Shown here: positions 16,442 to 24,225 of the stretch, one piece after another | Position numbering within the stretch: the stretch's first letter is position 1 | How the letters are laid out: every line of letters starts with the position of its first letter | From: Hyphomicrobiales bacterium | GTDB taxonomy: Bacteria; Pseudomonadota; Alphaproteobacteria; Rhizobiales; Rhizobiaceae | Assembly (NCBI GenBank): GCA_900471925.1 | Contig: UCGV01000001.1 | Span: 347,648 to 411,647, forward strand | DNA length: 64,000 bases | Direction of reading: 5' to 3' | Position numbers and translations under genes: made by a program | Notes under the pieces: generated by a model | Told to the model about the DNA's origin: nothing | What the model saw: the letters and a program-made list of their open reading frames with translations, nothing else | The model's database searches: none

Positions 16442-17554
16442 TCAGGCAAGTTTTTTCAGAACCAGCGGCAACGCTTCTTCGAGCAGCGCCATATCGGAGT
16501 CCGGCCCTACGCTCACGCGAATGCAGCGGTTGAGCGGTGCGACACCCGGCATGCGGATGAAGACGCCATGTTCCATCAGCCCGTCGACGATGGCCCTCGC
16601 ATAGGTGCCGTCGCGGCCGGCATCGGTCGCCACGAAATTGGTGGCCGACGGCAAGGGCTGCAGGCCATTCGCCCTGGCAATATCGGCGATCCTGTCACGA
16701 GCGCCATGGATCTTGCCGACCACCTCGGAGAGGTAAGCCTGATCCTTCAGGGCGGCCAGCGCTGCGACCGTTGCCAACCGGTTCATGCCGAAATGATTGC
16801 GGATCTTATCGAATGCCTGCGCGGTGCCGGGCGTCGAGATGATGTAGCCGACACGCGCGCCGGCAAGACCGTAGGCCTTGGAGAATGTCCTGGTACGCAC
16901 GATGTTCGGCATGTCGATCAGCGACTGGATCGACGGCAGGGAAGAGGCCGGGCCGGTCTCGCTATAGGCCTCGTCGAGGATCATCATGCAGGTTTCCGGC
17001 AGGGCGCGCGCGAAGGCGACGATCTTGTCGGCATCCCACCAGCTTCCCATCGGATTGTCGGGATTGGCGAAATAGACGAGGGGTGCATTCTCGCGTTTGA
17101 CCGCTTCGAGCAGCGCGTCGAGGTCCTCGCGGTCGCCAGTATAGGGAACGGTGACCAGACGGCCGCCGAAACCGTTCACATGGAAATTGAAGGTTGGATA
17201 CGCACCAAGGGAGGTGACCACGGTGCCGCCGGGCTCGATCACCAGCCTCACGATCTGCCCGAGCAGCTCGTCAATGCCGCCGCCGACGGCGATATTGGCC
17301 GGCGTGACGCCGAGATGAGCGGCAAGCGCCTCGCGCAGCGCATAGTTTTCGGGATCGTTATATTTCCAGATGTCGCCACTCTGCTCGCGCATGGCGGCGA
17401 TAACCGACGGAGCCGGCCCGAAGCCGTTTTCATTGGCGCCGATACGCGCCTCGACCTTCAGGCCGCGTTGACGTTCGATGGCCTCGGGACCAACGAAGGG
17501 AACGGTGGAAGGCAGGCTGCTGGCAAGTGGTGTGAAGCGTGAAAAGGCAGACAT
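16442..17554 (-). CDS. hisC: Histidinol-phosphate aminotransferase-like (class I/II PLP enzyme)
   Basis: A 370-residue fold-type I aminotransferase. Visible are IGANENGFGPAPS near the N-terminus, VGGGIDELLGQI, the PLP-binding FANPDNPMGSWW, MILDEAYSE, and the Schiff-base lysine in TRTFSKAYGLAGARVGY. HisC converts imidazole-acetol phosphate and glutamate to histidinol phosphate. Rhizobia carry several hisC paralogues, and this one stands apart from other his genes, so it may act on aromatic or other amino acids instead. The fold is certain; the substrate is not. Confidence 0.8.
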   Translation of the reverse strand: MSAFSRFTPLASSLPSTVPFVGPEAIERQRGLKVEARIGANENGFGPAPSVIAAMREQSGDIWKYNDPENYALREALAAHLGVTPANIAVGGGIDELLGQIVRLVIEPGGTVVTSLGAYPTFNFHVNGFGGRLVTVPYTGDREDLDALLEAVKRENAPLVYFANPDNPMGSWWDADKIVAFARALPETCMMILDEAYSETGPASSLPSIQSLIDMPNIVRTRTFSKAYGLAGARVGYIISTPGTAQAFDKIRNHFGMNRLATVAALAALKDQAYLSEVVGKIHGARDRIADIARANGLQPLPSATNFVATDAGRDGTYARAIVDGLMEHGVFIRMPGVAPLNRCIRVSVGPDSDMALLEEALPLVLKKLA

Positions 17555-17648
17555 GCAACGGCAATTTCCTGAACATATTGAAAAAGCCGCGCAACAATAG
17601 GCTCTCGCCTTGCCAAGGCAAGCAAGATTATTTCACGCTCACTGCGGC

Positions 17649-18047
17649 TTAAACGCGACGGCCGTTGCGGCGGGCGTCGATCGCTTCCATATTGCCGATC
17701 ATGAAGTCCGCGCGCACTACCTTGCGTAGAATCTCCGGGTCCATCAGATTGATGAAGCGAACGCCGATGCGCTCATGATGGCGATAGACCTCAGCGCAGC
17801 CGATACGGTAGGCGAGACCCAGAATGTTCAGATAGTAGTGCTTGGGCAGGCCTGCCGTCGTCGATACGAGGAAGGTCGCACCGCCTTGGGAAATATCGAG
17901 GATTTCGGCGCTTCGCATCGAAACCCCAGTCAGGCACGGGCGAACGGCCATGATGCGGGCCGGTCGGTTGACGTTGAACTCTTCCCAGCGAATGTCGTAG
18001 ACAGCCGACTTCACCGTGGCGAGGTGCGTTGCGCGGAGCATTTCCAT
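17649..18047 (-). CDS. PilZ domain-containing protein
   Basis: 132 residues. A PilZ fold is suggested by the arginine-bearing NRPARI at about 28-33 and a clear DxSxxG motif (DISQGGA) at about 51-57, followed by beta strands ending in ERIGVRFIN. PilZ domains bind c-di-GMP through these two motifs. The ATG at 18047 follows GGAG. It is the whole protein, with no fused effector domain, so it would signal through a partner. A second, more degenerate paralogue lies near 19.5 kb. Ligand binding is an inference. Confidence 0.75.
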   Translation of the reverse strand: MEMLRATHLATVKSAVYDIRWEEFNVNRPARIMAVRPCLTGVSMRSAEILDISQGGATFLVSTTAGLPKHYYLNILGLAYRIGCAEVYRHHERIGVRFINLMDPEILRKVVRADFMIGNMEAIDARRNGRRV

Positions 18048-18210
18048 TTCGCATTCTCCGTCAGACAGTTCAAATTTCAGGCTGTTCGAGGAAGAGGCTC
18101 ACACGAATGTTTTTCACATTCGTCAAATCTAAAACTACAATTTTAACGAGTTTGAAATTTGTTCTTTACCGGCACAGCTATTGTGCCCTCTTGGGAAAGG
18201 AGAACGCTGC

Positions 18211-18615
18211 TCAGGCAAACAATCTGGCCGCGTAATAGCCTCCGGCGGCGCTAAGTGCCGTCAGAAAGGTTCCCCAGGCCATATCGACAAGGCTCATGGC
18301 AAGCGGCCAGCTCTTCAGTGTCGACAGATTAGTGATGTCATAGGTGCCGTAGGCTGCCAGTCCCAGAATGGCACCATAGATAAGTGCGGTGCCGAGCGAG
18401 CCGCTGGAAAGCCCCGGCAAAACCGCAAGGATGACGATCGCGGCGGTGAAAAGCAGATAGAAAAGTGCGGCAATGCCGAGCTTCGGCGAGGCAAGCATGA
18501 GCTCCCCCAGCTGATCGCGATAAAAGGTCCGGGCGACAATGCCCAGCCAGATGGCATCGACGATGGCAAGAGTAAGGAGGCAACCGGCATAGGCGACAAG
18601 CGCTGTCTTCATCAT
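18211..18615 (-). CDS. DUF2177 family membrane protein
   Basis: 134 residues with four predicted membrane helices (near 5-25, 45-68, 75-95 and 108-130). The signature Y-x-x-Y-D-x-x-N region is seen as AAYGTYDITNLSTLKSWPLAM followed by DMAWGTF. The family is of unknown function and lies in the inner membrane. The ATG at 18615 (GGGAG seven bases upstream) is chosen over a longer frame that begins at 18744. Confidence 0.85.
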   Translation of the reverse strand: MMKTALVAYAGCLLTLAIVDAIWLGIVARTFYRDQLGELMLASPKLGIAALFYLLFTAAIVILAVLPGLSSGSLGTALIYGAILGLAAYGTYDITNLSTLKSWPLAMSLVDMAWGTFLTALSAAGGYYAARLFA

Positions 18616-18765
18616 CGTCAATCTCCCGTTTGCGCCCTCTACGTGGCGGTCCCTCCGGCGGATTGCCGTTGATTCCTTTTGTCCGGATTTTTCCCGAACT
18701 CTTTCAACTGCCGGGCGTTTTCTCCAGGCAAGCGCTGCTTGCAATCATGAAAGCGAGGAAATCAA

Positions 18766-19212
18766 ATGACCGATGTCAAAATTCCATGGGAATCCTGGGT
18801 CGTTGTCTGCGATGGGGCCAAGGCCCTGATCCTGCAGAACGCCGGCGATGCGGAGCTGATGAATCTCCAGGTCCGTGAGACCCTGACCCAGCCCAACCAA
18901 CCGACCCGCGAACTCGGCACAGATAAGCCGGGCCGCAGTTATGCGCCGGATGGGCTGAGCGGCAGTGCCATGGAAGAGACGAATTGGCAGGATCAGGCTG
19001 AAGAAGCCTTCCTCAAGGACGTTGCCGGAAAGCTCGATGAACTCGTGCATGAAAAGGCGGCGAGCCGTATCCTGCTCATTGCCCCGCCGCGGGCGCTCGG
19101 AACCCTGCGTCCAAACCTCAGTGCCGATGCACAGGCGGTGATCTCTGCCGAGGTGGCGAAAGATTATACCAATCTGCCGATCGACCAGATCGAGCGACAT
19201 CTCGCCGCCTGA
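18766..19212 (+). CDS. Host attachment family protein
   Basis: 148 residues matching the host-attachment/BaeRF-like family first described from Agrobacterium attachment genes. Typical features are WVVVCDGAKALIL at the N-terminus, a mid-protein loop with TDKPGR and FLKDVAGKLDEL, then SRILLIAPPRALGTLRP, an RNase-E/eRF1-like fold element. No signal peptide, so a direct adhesin role is unlikely despite the family name. It is divergent from the DUF2177 gene and ends at a strong terminator. Confidence 0.82.
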   Translation: MTDVKIPWESWVVVCDGAKALILQNAGDAELMNLQVRETLTQPNQPTRELGTDKPGRSYAPDGLSGSAMEETNWQDQAEEAFLKDVAGKLDELVHEKAASRILLIAPPRALGTLRPNLSADAQAVISAEVAKDYTNLPIDQIERHLAA

Positions 19213-19234
19213 TCGCCTTAACGATCACTTTTCC

Positions 19235-19261
19235 AACGCGGGTCATATGGCCCGCGTTTTT
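19235..19261 (+). terminator. Rho-independent terminator of the host-attachment gene
   Basis: AACGCGGG (19235-19242) and CCCGCGTT (19251-19258) form a perfect 8-bp stem with an 8-nt loop and a run of five Ts. It lies 22 bp after the stop codon. Confidence 0.8.
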
Positions 19262-19281
19262 GTGTGAAGGAAGATCGAGGA

Positions 19282-19632
19282 TCAGAGACCGGTTTCGAAG
19301 CTCAGCCGCAGCACGTGATGCAGGAATTCGGGATTCATCAGCATGTTGAAGCTGATGGTCACCAGCTCACCTTCTCGCTTGACCAGGGTCGAGCCGATCT
19401 CATCATGTATGCCGAGGATTTCCAGGAAGAAATTCTGTGGCATTTCCAGGCTGGGGCTGACCTCCAGAACCGCACCGGCAAGGGTGATGGTGCGGATCAG
19501 GCAGCGCACTTGCGTGCCGGTGCTGAGGTGGTGGCCGACGAAGATGATGTTGCCGGGCCGGTCGAGGTTGAATTCTCTGTAAGCCTGTTCGGGCTTGGGA
19601 TGTTCTGTGTCGAGGTGCATCTGAAAGGCCAT
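19282..19632 (-). CDS. PilZ-like protein with degenerate ligand motif
   Basis: 116 residues with the same plan as the PilZ protein at 17649-18047: a short charged N-terminus, FNLDRPGNI, then TITLAGAVLEV in the place where DxSxxG normally lies, and a C-terminal helix (NPEFLHHVLRLSFETG). The Asp and Ser of the motif are missing, so c-di-GMP binding is doubtful. A GGAGG site precedes the ATG at 19632. It may be a non-binding PilZ or a related rhizobial family; I am confident it is a gene, less so about its ligand. Confidence 0.7.
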   Translation of the reverse strand: MAFQMHLDTEHPKPEQAYREFNLDRPGNIIFVGHHLSTGTQVRCLIRTITLAGAVLEVSPSLEMPQNFFLEILGIHDEIGSTLVKREGELVTISFNMLMNPEFLHHVLRLSFETGL

Positions 19633-19974
19633 ATCAGCCTCCGCTTGTTGTATGGTCAGACTTTAGCGCGTGAATGCTCACATCTGCTGAACAATATCTT
19701 TAAAATTGAAAGCTTGTGCAAAATCTAACGGCATAACGCTTTTATTGCGGGCAATACTGTTCAGAATCTGCCCAATTTTTCACCATCGTTGTGCCGATCT
19801 TGACTTGCGGCCTGTCGTCGCGCATAGAAAGCCTCGGTTCGAGGCACCGGCCGCTCGCGGATGAAGATCCATGGTGAAGCCTCGCGATCATGGTCACAGC
19901 CATTGTGCATGCTGACTGACGGCAATGCGAGCCCCCCTGACAGTCGAATGGCATGCCTTTGAAAGGCTGAACCC
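19633..19974. other. Divergent intergenic region
   Basis: About 340 bp. The left part is AT-rich and should contain the promoter of the PilZ-like gene, though I see no clear hexamers. The right part holds a good sigma-70-like promoter at 19800-19828 for the plus-strand gene. Short minus-strand frames here lack ribosome binding sites and were not called. Confidence 0.4.
19800..19828 (+). promoter_or_regulatory. Putative housekeeping promoter
   Basis: TTGACT (19800-19805), 17 bp, CATAGA (19823-19828). Good -35 match and correct spacing, about 145 bp before the glyoxalase-like gene. Confidence 0.45.
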
Positions 19975-20430
19975 ATGACTCGTACCTCTATGACGACGGC
20001 TTATCCGCCGGTCGACGAACTGAAGGCCCAGGCAAAGCGTCTGCGCCAGGCCATGACCGAGCGCGGCAGCGAGATCACCCATGCCGCCGCCCTGGAACTG
20101 ATCGCCCGCCAGTATGGCGTCCGCGACTGGAACACACTTTCCGCACTTGCTGCCAAGCCCAACGACAAGCCCGCCTCGCCGATTTTCGTCGGCGCGCATA
20201 TCAGCGGGCGCTACCTGAACCAGCCCTTCACCGGCAAGGTTCTGGCGCTTTCGGCTGTCGCGGGCAGTGAATTCTACAGGATCACCATCCATTTCGATGA
20301 GCCTGTTGATGTCGTGACTTTCGAGAGCTTCTCGGCCTTCCGCCAGCGTATCCATGCCCAGATCGATGAAAACGGCGTTTCGCCGCGCAAGACCTCGAAC
20401 GGTCTGCCTCATCTCATTCTCGATATCTGA
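19975..20430 (+). CDS. Glyoxalase superfamily-like protein
   Basis: 151 residues. The N-terminus has the pattern ELKAQAKRLRQAM ... ELIARQYGVRDWNTLSALA, found in a group of alphaproteobacterial proteins annotated as glyoxalase superfamily; the C-terminal half (GAHISGRYLNQPFTGKVLALS, YRITIHFDEPVDVVTFESF) is beta-rich. A complete set of metal ligands of glyoxalase I is not evident, so enzymatic activity is uncertain. An ATG at 19990 is an alternative start. The MATE gene follows 38 bp later. Confidence 0.65.
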   Translation: MTRTSMTTAYPPVDELKAQAKRLRQAMTERGSEITHAAALELIARQYGVRDWNTLSALAAKPNDKPASPIFVGAHISGRYLNQPFTGKVLALSAVAGSEFYRITIHFDEPVDVVTFESFSAFRQRIHAQIDENGVSPRKTSNGLPHLILDI

Positions 20431-20467
20431 TCGCCATGTCGTTGCCCGCAATATCCGGATTCCGTCT

Positions 20468-21835
20468 ATGATCGCACGTTCTGAAACCAATGCCTTCCTC
20501 ACTGGTCGGCTGCCGTCAGTCTTTGCACGCACGGCGCTGCCGATCATCCTGATCACCACCATCAACGGCCTCTTTGCCGTGGTGGACGCCTATTTTCTCG
20601 GTGCCTATGTCGGGGCAGGCGCGCTCTCCGCCGTTACCCTGATCTTCCCCGGCCTCATGATGCTGGTTGCCCTGCAGTCGCTCGTCTCAAATGGCATGGC
20701 GAGTATCCTTGCCCGCGAACTCGGTGGCGGCAACCGCGATGCCGCTCGCCGCACATTTGCGGCCGCCCATATGCTGGCGATCCTGGTCGTGCTCGTCATC
20801 AATACGATCTATTGGACGGTCGGCTGGCGCATCGTCGACAATGCAGCGGCGGGTGATCTCACTGTCGCCGACAATGCCCGGACCTTCATGGGAATCATGG
20901 TGGGTGCTGCACCTGTCGGCTTCTTCCTGTCGCTCAATATCGACGCGCTGCGCAGCGAAGGCCGGATCGGCTTCATGACCGTGGTGATGCTGGCTGCAAC
21001 GGCGCTGAACATAGCCGCCAATTGGTTCTTCATGGCGATCCTGCACTGGGGCGTTGCCGGTTCGGCTCTGGGCTCCGTGCTGGCGCAGGCGATCTGCCTG
21101 GTTGCTGTGGTGGTCTACCGCTGGCGCAATGAGCGCGCGCTTCGCCCGGCATCCCGCTTTCCGTTCTCGGCCTGGCGGCCCATACTCGCGCTCGGCGCTC
21201 CGATGAGCCTCGGCTTCATCGGCATCTCGCTCTGCTCGGCCGCCGTCATCTTCAACCTGTCTGTCTGGGGCGAGGGGGACTATGTCGCAACCGTCGGCGC
21301 TTACGGCATCATCACCCGCGTCATGACTGTCGCTTACCTGCCGTTGCTTGGCCTCAACATCGCCTTCCAGACGATCTGCGGCAATAATTACGGTGCCGGC
21401 CTTTCCGATCGCGTCGGGCGCAGCCTGCAGATTGCCTTGATCTCGGCGCTCATCTACTGCACGGGCGTCGAGATCACGGTGGAATTGCTGGCGACCCGCC
21501 TCGGCCATGTCTTCGTCGCAGATCCCGTCGTCATCGCCGAGGTCTCGCGCATTCTGCCCTGGACGGTGGGGGCCTATTTCCTGTTCGGCCAGATCATCGT
21601 GCTGTCGGGATATTTCCAGGCGATCGGCGATGCCAAACGTGCGGCGATCTTCGGCCTGTCGCGCGCCTATCTCTTCACGCTGCCGCTGACATTCCTGCTG
21701 CCCAATTTCTTCGGGGAGATGGGTATCTGGATGGTGCCGGTCTTTGCAGAAGCCTGCATGTTCCTGCTGGCCTTCACCGTGCTTGCCCGCAACGCCCGGC
21801 GACTCGGCTGGCGTTACGGGCTGCTGCCTGCTTAA
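20468..21835 (+). CDS. MATE family efflux transporter
   Basis: 455 residues with about twelve hydrophobic helices. The N-terminal segment (FARTALPIILITTINGLFAVVDAYFLGAYVG) and the repeat-like second half (PILALGAPMSLGFIGISLCSA) are the two related halves of a MATE transporter. These antiporters export cationic drugs or metabolites using Na+ or H+. No clear ribosome binding site precedes ATG 20468, so translation may depend on coupling with the upstream gene. A hairpin follows the stop. Substrate unknown. Confidence 0.88.
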   Translation: MIARSETNAFLTGRLPSVFARTALPIILITTINGLFAVVDAYFLGAYVGAGALSAVTLIFPGLMMLVALQSLVSNGMASILARELGGGNRDAARRTFAAAHMLAILVVLVINTIYWTVGWRIVDNAAAGDLTVADNARTFMGIMVGAAPVGFFLSLNIDALRSEGRIGFMTVVMLAATALNIAANWFFMAILHWGVAGSALGSVLAQAICLVAVVVYRWRNERALRPASRFPFSAWRPILALGAPMSLGFIGISLCSAAVIFNLSVWGEGDYVATVGAYGIITRVMTVAYLPLLGLNIAFQTICGNNYGAGLSDRVGRSLQIALISALIYCTGVEITVELLATRLGHVFVADPVVIAEVSRILPWTVGAYFLFGQIIVLSGYFQAIGDAKRAAIFGLSRAYLFTLPLTFLLPNFFGEMGIWMVPVFAEACMFLLAFTVLARNARRLGWRYGLLPA

Positions 21836-21844
21836 GCAATAGAG

Positions 21845-21870
21845 AAGGTCGCGCCTTTCGGCGCGGCCTT
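21845..21870. terminator. Hairpin between convergent genes
   Basis: AAGGTCGCGCC (21845-21855) pairs with GGCGCGGCCTT (21860-21870) through one G-T wobble, with a TTTC tetraloop. It sits in the 39-bp gap between the MATE gene and the small Cys-rich gene and may end both transcripts. Confidence 0.6.
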
Positions 21871-21874
21871 GCTT

Positions 21875-22039
21875 TCAATCCTTGGCTAGCGCGGGGGCGG
21901 ATGCCGTAGCAGCTTCCGCTTCTCCAAGCGCCTGCGCGCATTCTTCGCAGCAAACCTCGACGGTCTTACCGCCGAGCTTGACGCTGATCGCGTCTGGTCC
22001 CAACTCGCAGTCACAAGCAGCACACGTGGTCTTCTTCAT
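21875..22039 (-). CDS. Small Cys-rich metal-binding-like protein, 54 aa
   Basis: A 54-residue protein starting MKKTTCAACDCEL and containing VCCEEC in the middle, giving C-x2-C-x-C and C-C-x2-C clusters like those of TRASH/YHS or heavy-metal-binding mini-domains. The rest (residues 36-54) is Ala-rich. A GAGGATC-type site precedes the ATG at 22039. It lies 87 bp downstream of the AraC-type gene on the same strand and may be cotranscribed. Binding of a metal such as zinc or copper is an inference from the Cys pattern; no published function is known to me. Confidence 0.75.
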   Translation of the reverse strand: MKKTTCAACDCELGPDAISVKLGGKTVEVCCEECAQALGEAEAATASAPALAKD

Positions 22040-22126
22040 CTCGGGATCCTCCGTTTGAGTTCCGTCCGGAACAGGATCATCAGACCACCTTTGGCCCTTC
22101 CGTCGCTGTCGAATTCTTTAGCGACT

Positions 22127-22960
22127 TTAGGCGCGAAGCCGTGTCGCGCGCTGGAATTCCGCCGGCGTCTGGCCATAGGTCTGGCGGAAACATGAGGTGA
22201 AGTGGCTGTGGCTGGAAAAGCCAAGATCAAGGCCGAGCGCCGTCAAGTCTTCATACTCGCCGAGCAGATCGAGCGCACGGGCAAGGCGAAGCCGAAGCTG
22301 GTAGCGATAGAGCGGCGTTGCCTCCACCTGCTGGAAGACCTGTGTGAGATAGACGGGCGAAACGCCTACTTCGGTTGCGATCTCAGCAAGCGTCCAACGC
22401 CGCGCGAGATCGGAGGAAAGCACGAGCTTGGCCCGGTCGACAAGCTTTTGCCGCCCGATACTGGCACCTGCAGCATGCGAGGTGCGCTCGCCCAGCGAAC
22501 GGCGCACAAGGGTCAGCGCCAGCGTTTCCGCCTCCAGCGTCTCGGCGACATCCCGACGAAGGCCATGTCGCAGCAGGGCAACGAGCGCCTGCGCGCGCGG
22601 GTCTATGCGCCGGCGCTGGCGCTTGAAGCCGAACAGCGCGCTGGCCTGCACCTGATCCCGGGGCGCAAGCTCGGCAAGGAGGGATTCGTCGATGGACAGA
22701 TCGATGCAGGCATCACCGCCATCGACCGGATGACTGATGCGATAGCCTTGCCCGACATTGAAGAACAGCACCTGATTGGCTTCCGCCACCGTGTCATTGC
22801 GCCCGACATGGCGCATGAAGACGCCGCGATAGGGATAAACAAGGCTGGTCTTGTGGGCGCATTCCTCGTCGCTTTTGTGACGGCATTCGCCGTTGCAGAC
22901 GATATCACGGATCGTGACGGTCTTTGTCTTCAAGAGCAATGCGGTCGAAAATTGCGACAT
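22127..22960 (-). CDS. AraC family transcriptional regulator
   Basis: 277 residues. The C-terminal ~100 residues form the paired helix-turn-helix: LARRWTLAEIATEVGVSPVYLTQVFQQ and LTALGLDLGFSSHSHFTSCFRQTYGQTPAEFQ. The N-terminal domain is a cupin-like sensor with an early Cys cluster (CNGECRHKSDEEC) and YPYRGVFMRHVG. Similar Cys/acidic clusters occur in a subset of AraC proteins, so they are not unique, but metal or redox sensing is possible. Possible targets are the Cys-rich gene downstream and the gene itself. Confidence 0.88.
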   Translation of the reverse strand: MSQFSTALLLKTKTVTIRDIVCNGECRHKSDEECAHKTSLVYPYRGVFMRHVGRNDTVAEANQVLFFNVGQGYRISHPVDGGDACIDLSIDESLLAELAPRDQVQASALFGFKRQRRRIDPRAQALVALLRHGLRRDVAETLEAETLALTLVRRSLGERTSHAAGASIGRQKLVDRAKLVLSSDLARRWTLAEIATEVGVSPVYLTQVFQQVEATPLYRYQLRLRLARALDLLGEYEDLTALGLDLGFSSHSHFTSCFRQTYGQTPAEFQRATRLRA

Positions 22961-23001
22961 CGGTCTTTCCGGAATTTGGCAGGCGAACCCGCCTTAACCT
23001 A

Positions 23002-23247
23002 TCACAATCCCTTGTTGTTCCAGTAGTGGCTTGAGATATGGACGTCGCTTTCGATCTGGCCGCGGGAAAGACCGATATCCTTCAGCTGATCATCGGATAG
23101 CTCCATGACGGCGCTGCGACTGCGCCTTTCAGCGAGCTTGCGCGCCATCCAGCCGAATCCGGCCATGAGATTCGAAAGAAGCCACGCCCGTCTGGTTTCC
23201 GTCCGGTGGGTGGGCTGCGCATAAACTGTAAGGCTGTTGCCGCGCAT
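23002..23247 (-). CDS. DUF1127 domain-containing small protein
   Basis: 81 residues. The C-terminal half has the DUF1127 signature WMARKLAERRSRSAVMELSDDQLKDIGLSRGQI, an arginine-rich amphipathic region. DUF1127 proteins are abundant in Rhizobiales; some influence RNA turnover or phosphate and growth control. The ATG at 23247 follows a clear GGAGG. It is 42 bp upstream of the AraC-type gene on the same strand. Confidence 0.85.
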   Translation of the reverse strand: MRGNSLTVYAQPTHRTETRRAWLLSNLMAGFGWMARKLAERRSRSAVMELSDDQLKDIGLSRGQIESDVHISSHYWNNKGL

Positions 23248-23338
23248 GGTGTTCCTCCATCCATTGCGTTGGAATGGGAGGATTGAACCATCAACGCGGC
23301 TCGCCCGCTGTCAGATTATTTAGCGATCTGCGGCCGGT

Positions 23339-24136
23339 TCAGGCTTTCAGCAGCCACTCGTGTTCCGGCGCATTGTAGAACTTCCAGACGCGCTTCGGCC
23401 CGGCCATGACATTGAGATAATAGAGATCATAGCCGTGCGTCGCCGCACAGGGATGATAGCCCTTCGGTACCAGCGTTACGTCGCCGTCTTCGATAGCCAT
23501 CGCCTCATCGAGCGAGCGGTCGTCCGTATAGACGCGCTGGAAGCCGAAACCCTGCGGCGGATTGAGGCGGTGATAATAGGTCTCTTCCAGCATGCTCTCA
23601 TGCGGAAGATTGTCCTGATCATGCTTGTGCGGCGGATAGGAGGAGGTGTGGCCGCCAGGTGTAATGACCTCGACGACGAGCAGCGAATGTGCCGAGCTGT
23701 CATCTTCCGGCATGATATTGTTGACGTGGCGCACATTCGTGCCCTTGCCGCGCGTCAGCGGCGGGTGCGTACCAGGCGGAATAGCCTTCGCGTGATAGGT
23801 GCCGCCGCCGGGTGCGGAGCAGACGGCAAGCTCGAGATCGGTCTCGGCCGTCACCGACCATGTCGATTCCATAGGGATATAAAGAGCATGGGGCGCGCCA
23901 TCGAACGGGCTCATGCGCTCGCCGAGCGTGCCGAAATCTCTGGTGCCGGCCGAAGCCTTGCCCTTGCCGCTCACCCAGACGAGGCAAACCTCGCGCTCAC
24001 CCGTCTCGCCGGAGGCCGTCTCGCCGGCCTTCAGCCGGTACATGTCGAAGCCGACATAGGTCCAGCCGGCGCTTTCGGGTGTCACATGCGTGACCCTGCC
24101 GCTCTTGCCCGATGGTTTCACCTTGAGGTTTGGCAT
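23339..24136 (-). CDS. iolB: 5-deoxy-glucuronate isomerase
   Basis: 265 residues of the IolB/KduI cupin family. Seen are TYHAKAIPPGTHPPLTRGKGTNVRHVNNIMPE, the metal-binding SSYPPHKHD with downstream LEETYYHR, and GDVTLVPKGYHPCAATHGYDLYYLNVMAG. It converts 5-deoxy-D-glucuronate to 2-deoxy-5-keto-D-gluconate in the cytoplasm, fourth in the inositol pathway. ATG 24136 is chosen for its GGAGGAGAACACA site. It is the last gene of the iolR-side cluster, 89 bp after iolE, with a palindromic repeat in between. Confidence 0.93.
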   Translation of the reverse strand: MPNLKVKPSGKSGRVTHVTPESAGWTYVGFDMYRLKAGETASGETGEREVCLVWVSGKGKASAGTRDFGTLGERMSPFDGAPHALYIPMESTWSVTAETDLELAVCSAPGGGTYHAKAIPPGTHPPLTRGKGTNVRHVNNIMPEDDSSAHSLLVVEVITPGGHTSSYPPHKHDQDNLPHESMLEETYYHRLNPPQGFGFQRVYTDDRSLDEAMAIEDGDVTLVPKGYHPCAATHGYDLYYLNVMAGPKRVWKFYNAPEHEWLLKA

Positions 24137-24159
24137 TGTGTTCTCCTCCTGAATTCGTG

Positions 24160-24215
24160 GGTGCGGCCGCTTATCCGGCTGCCGCCACCTTCTCCCCGTC
24201 GGGGAAAAGGGATAT
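24160..24215. repeat. Rhizobial-type intergenic palindrome
   Basis: Around TTCTCCCCGTCGGGGAAAAGG a short inverted repeat (CTTCTCCCCG against CGGGGAAAAG) matches the pattern of palindromic units scattered in rhizobial genomes. It lies between iolE and iolB and would form a hairpin in the mRNA. Confidence 0.5.
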
Positions 24216-24225
24216 GCCGTGCGCC

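Noticed and set aside
18104..18187. Two short inverted repeats (CGAATG/CATTCG and GGCACA/TGTGCC)
   Set aside because: Arms of only 6 bp without T-runs or conserved context; could be chance.
19742..19976. Two short minus-strand frames in the region upstream of the glyoxalase-like gene
   Set aside because: No ribosome binding sites and they overlap a good plus-strand promoter.
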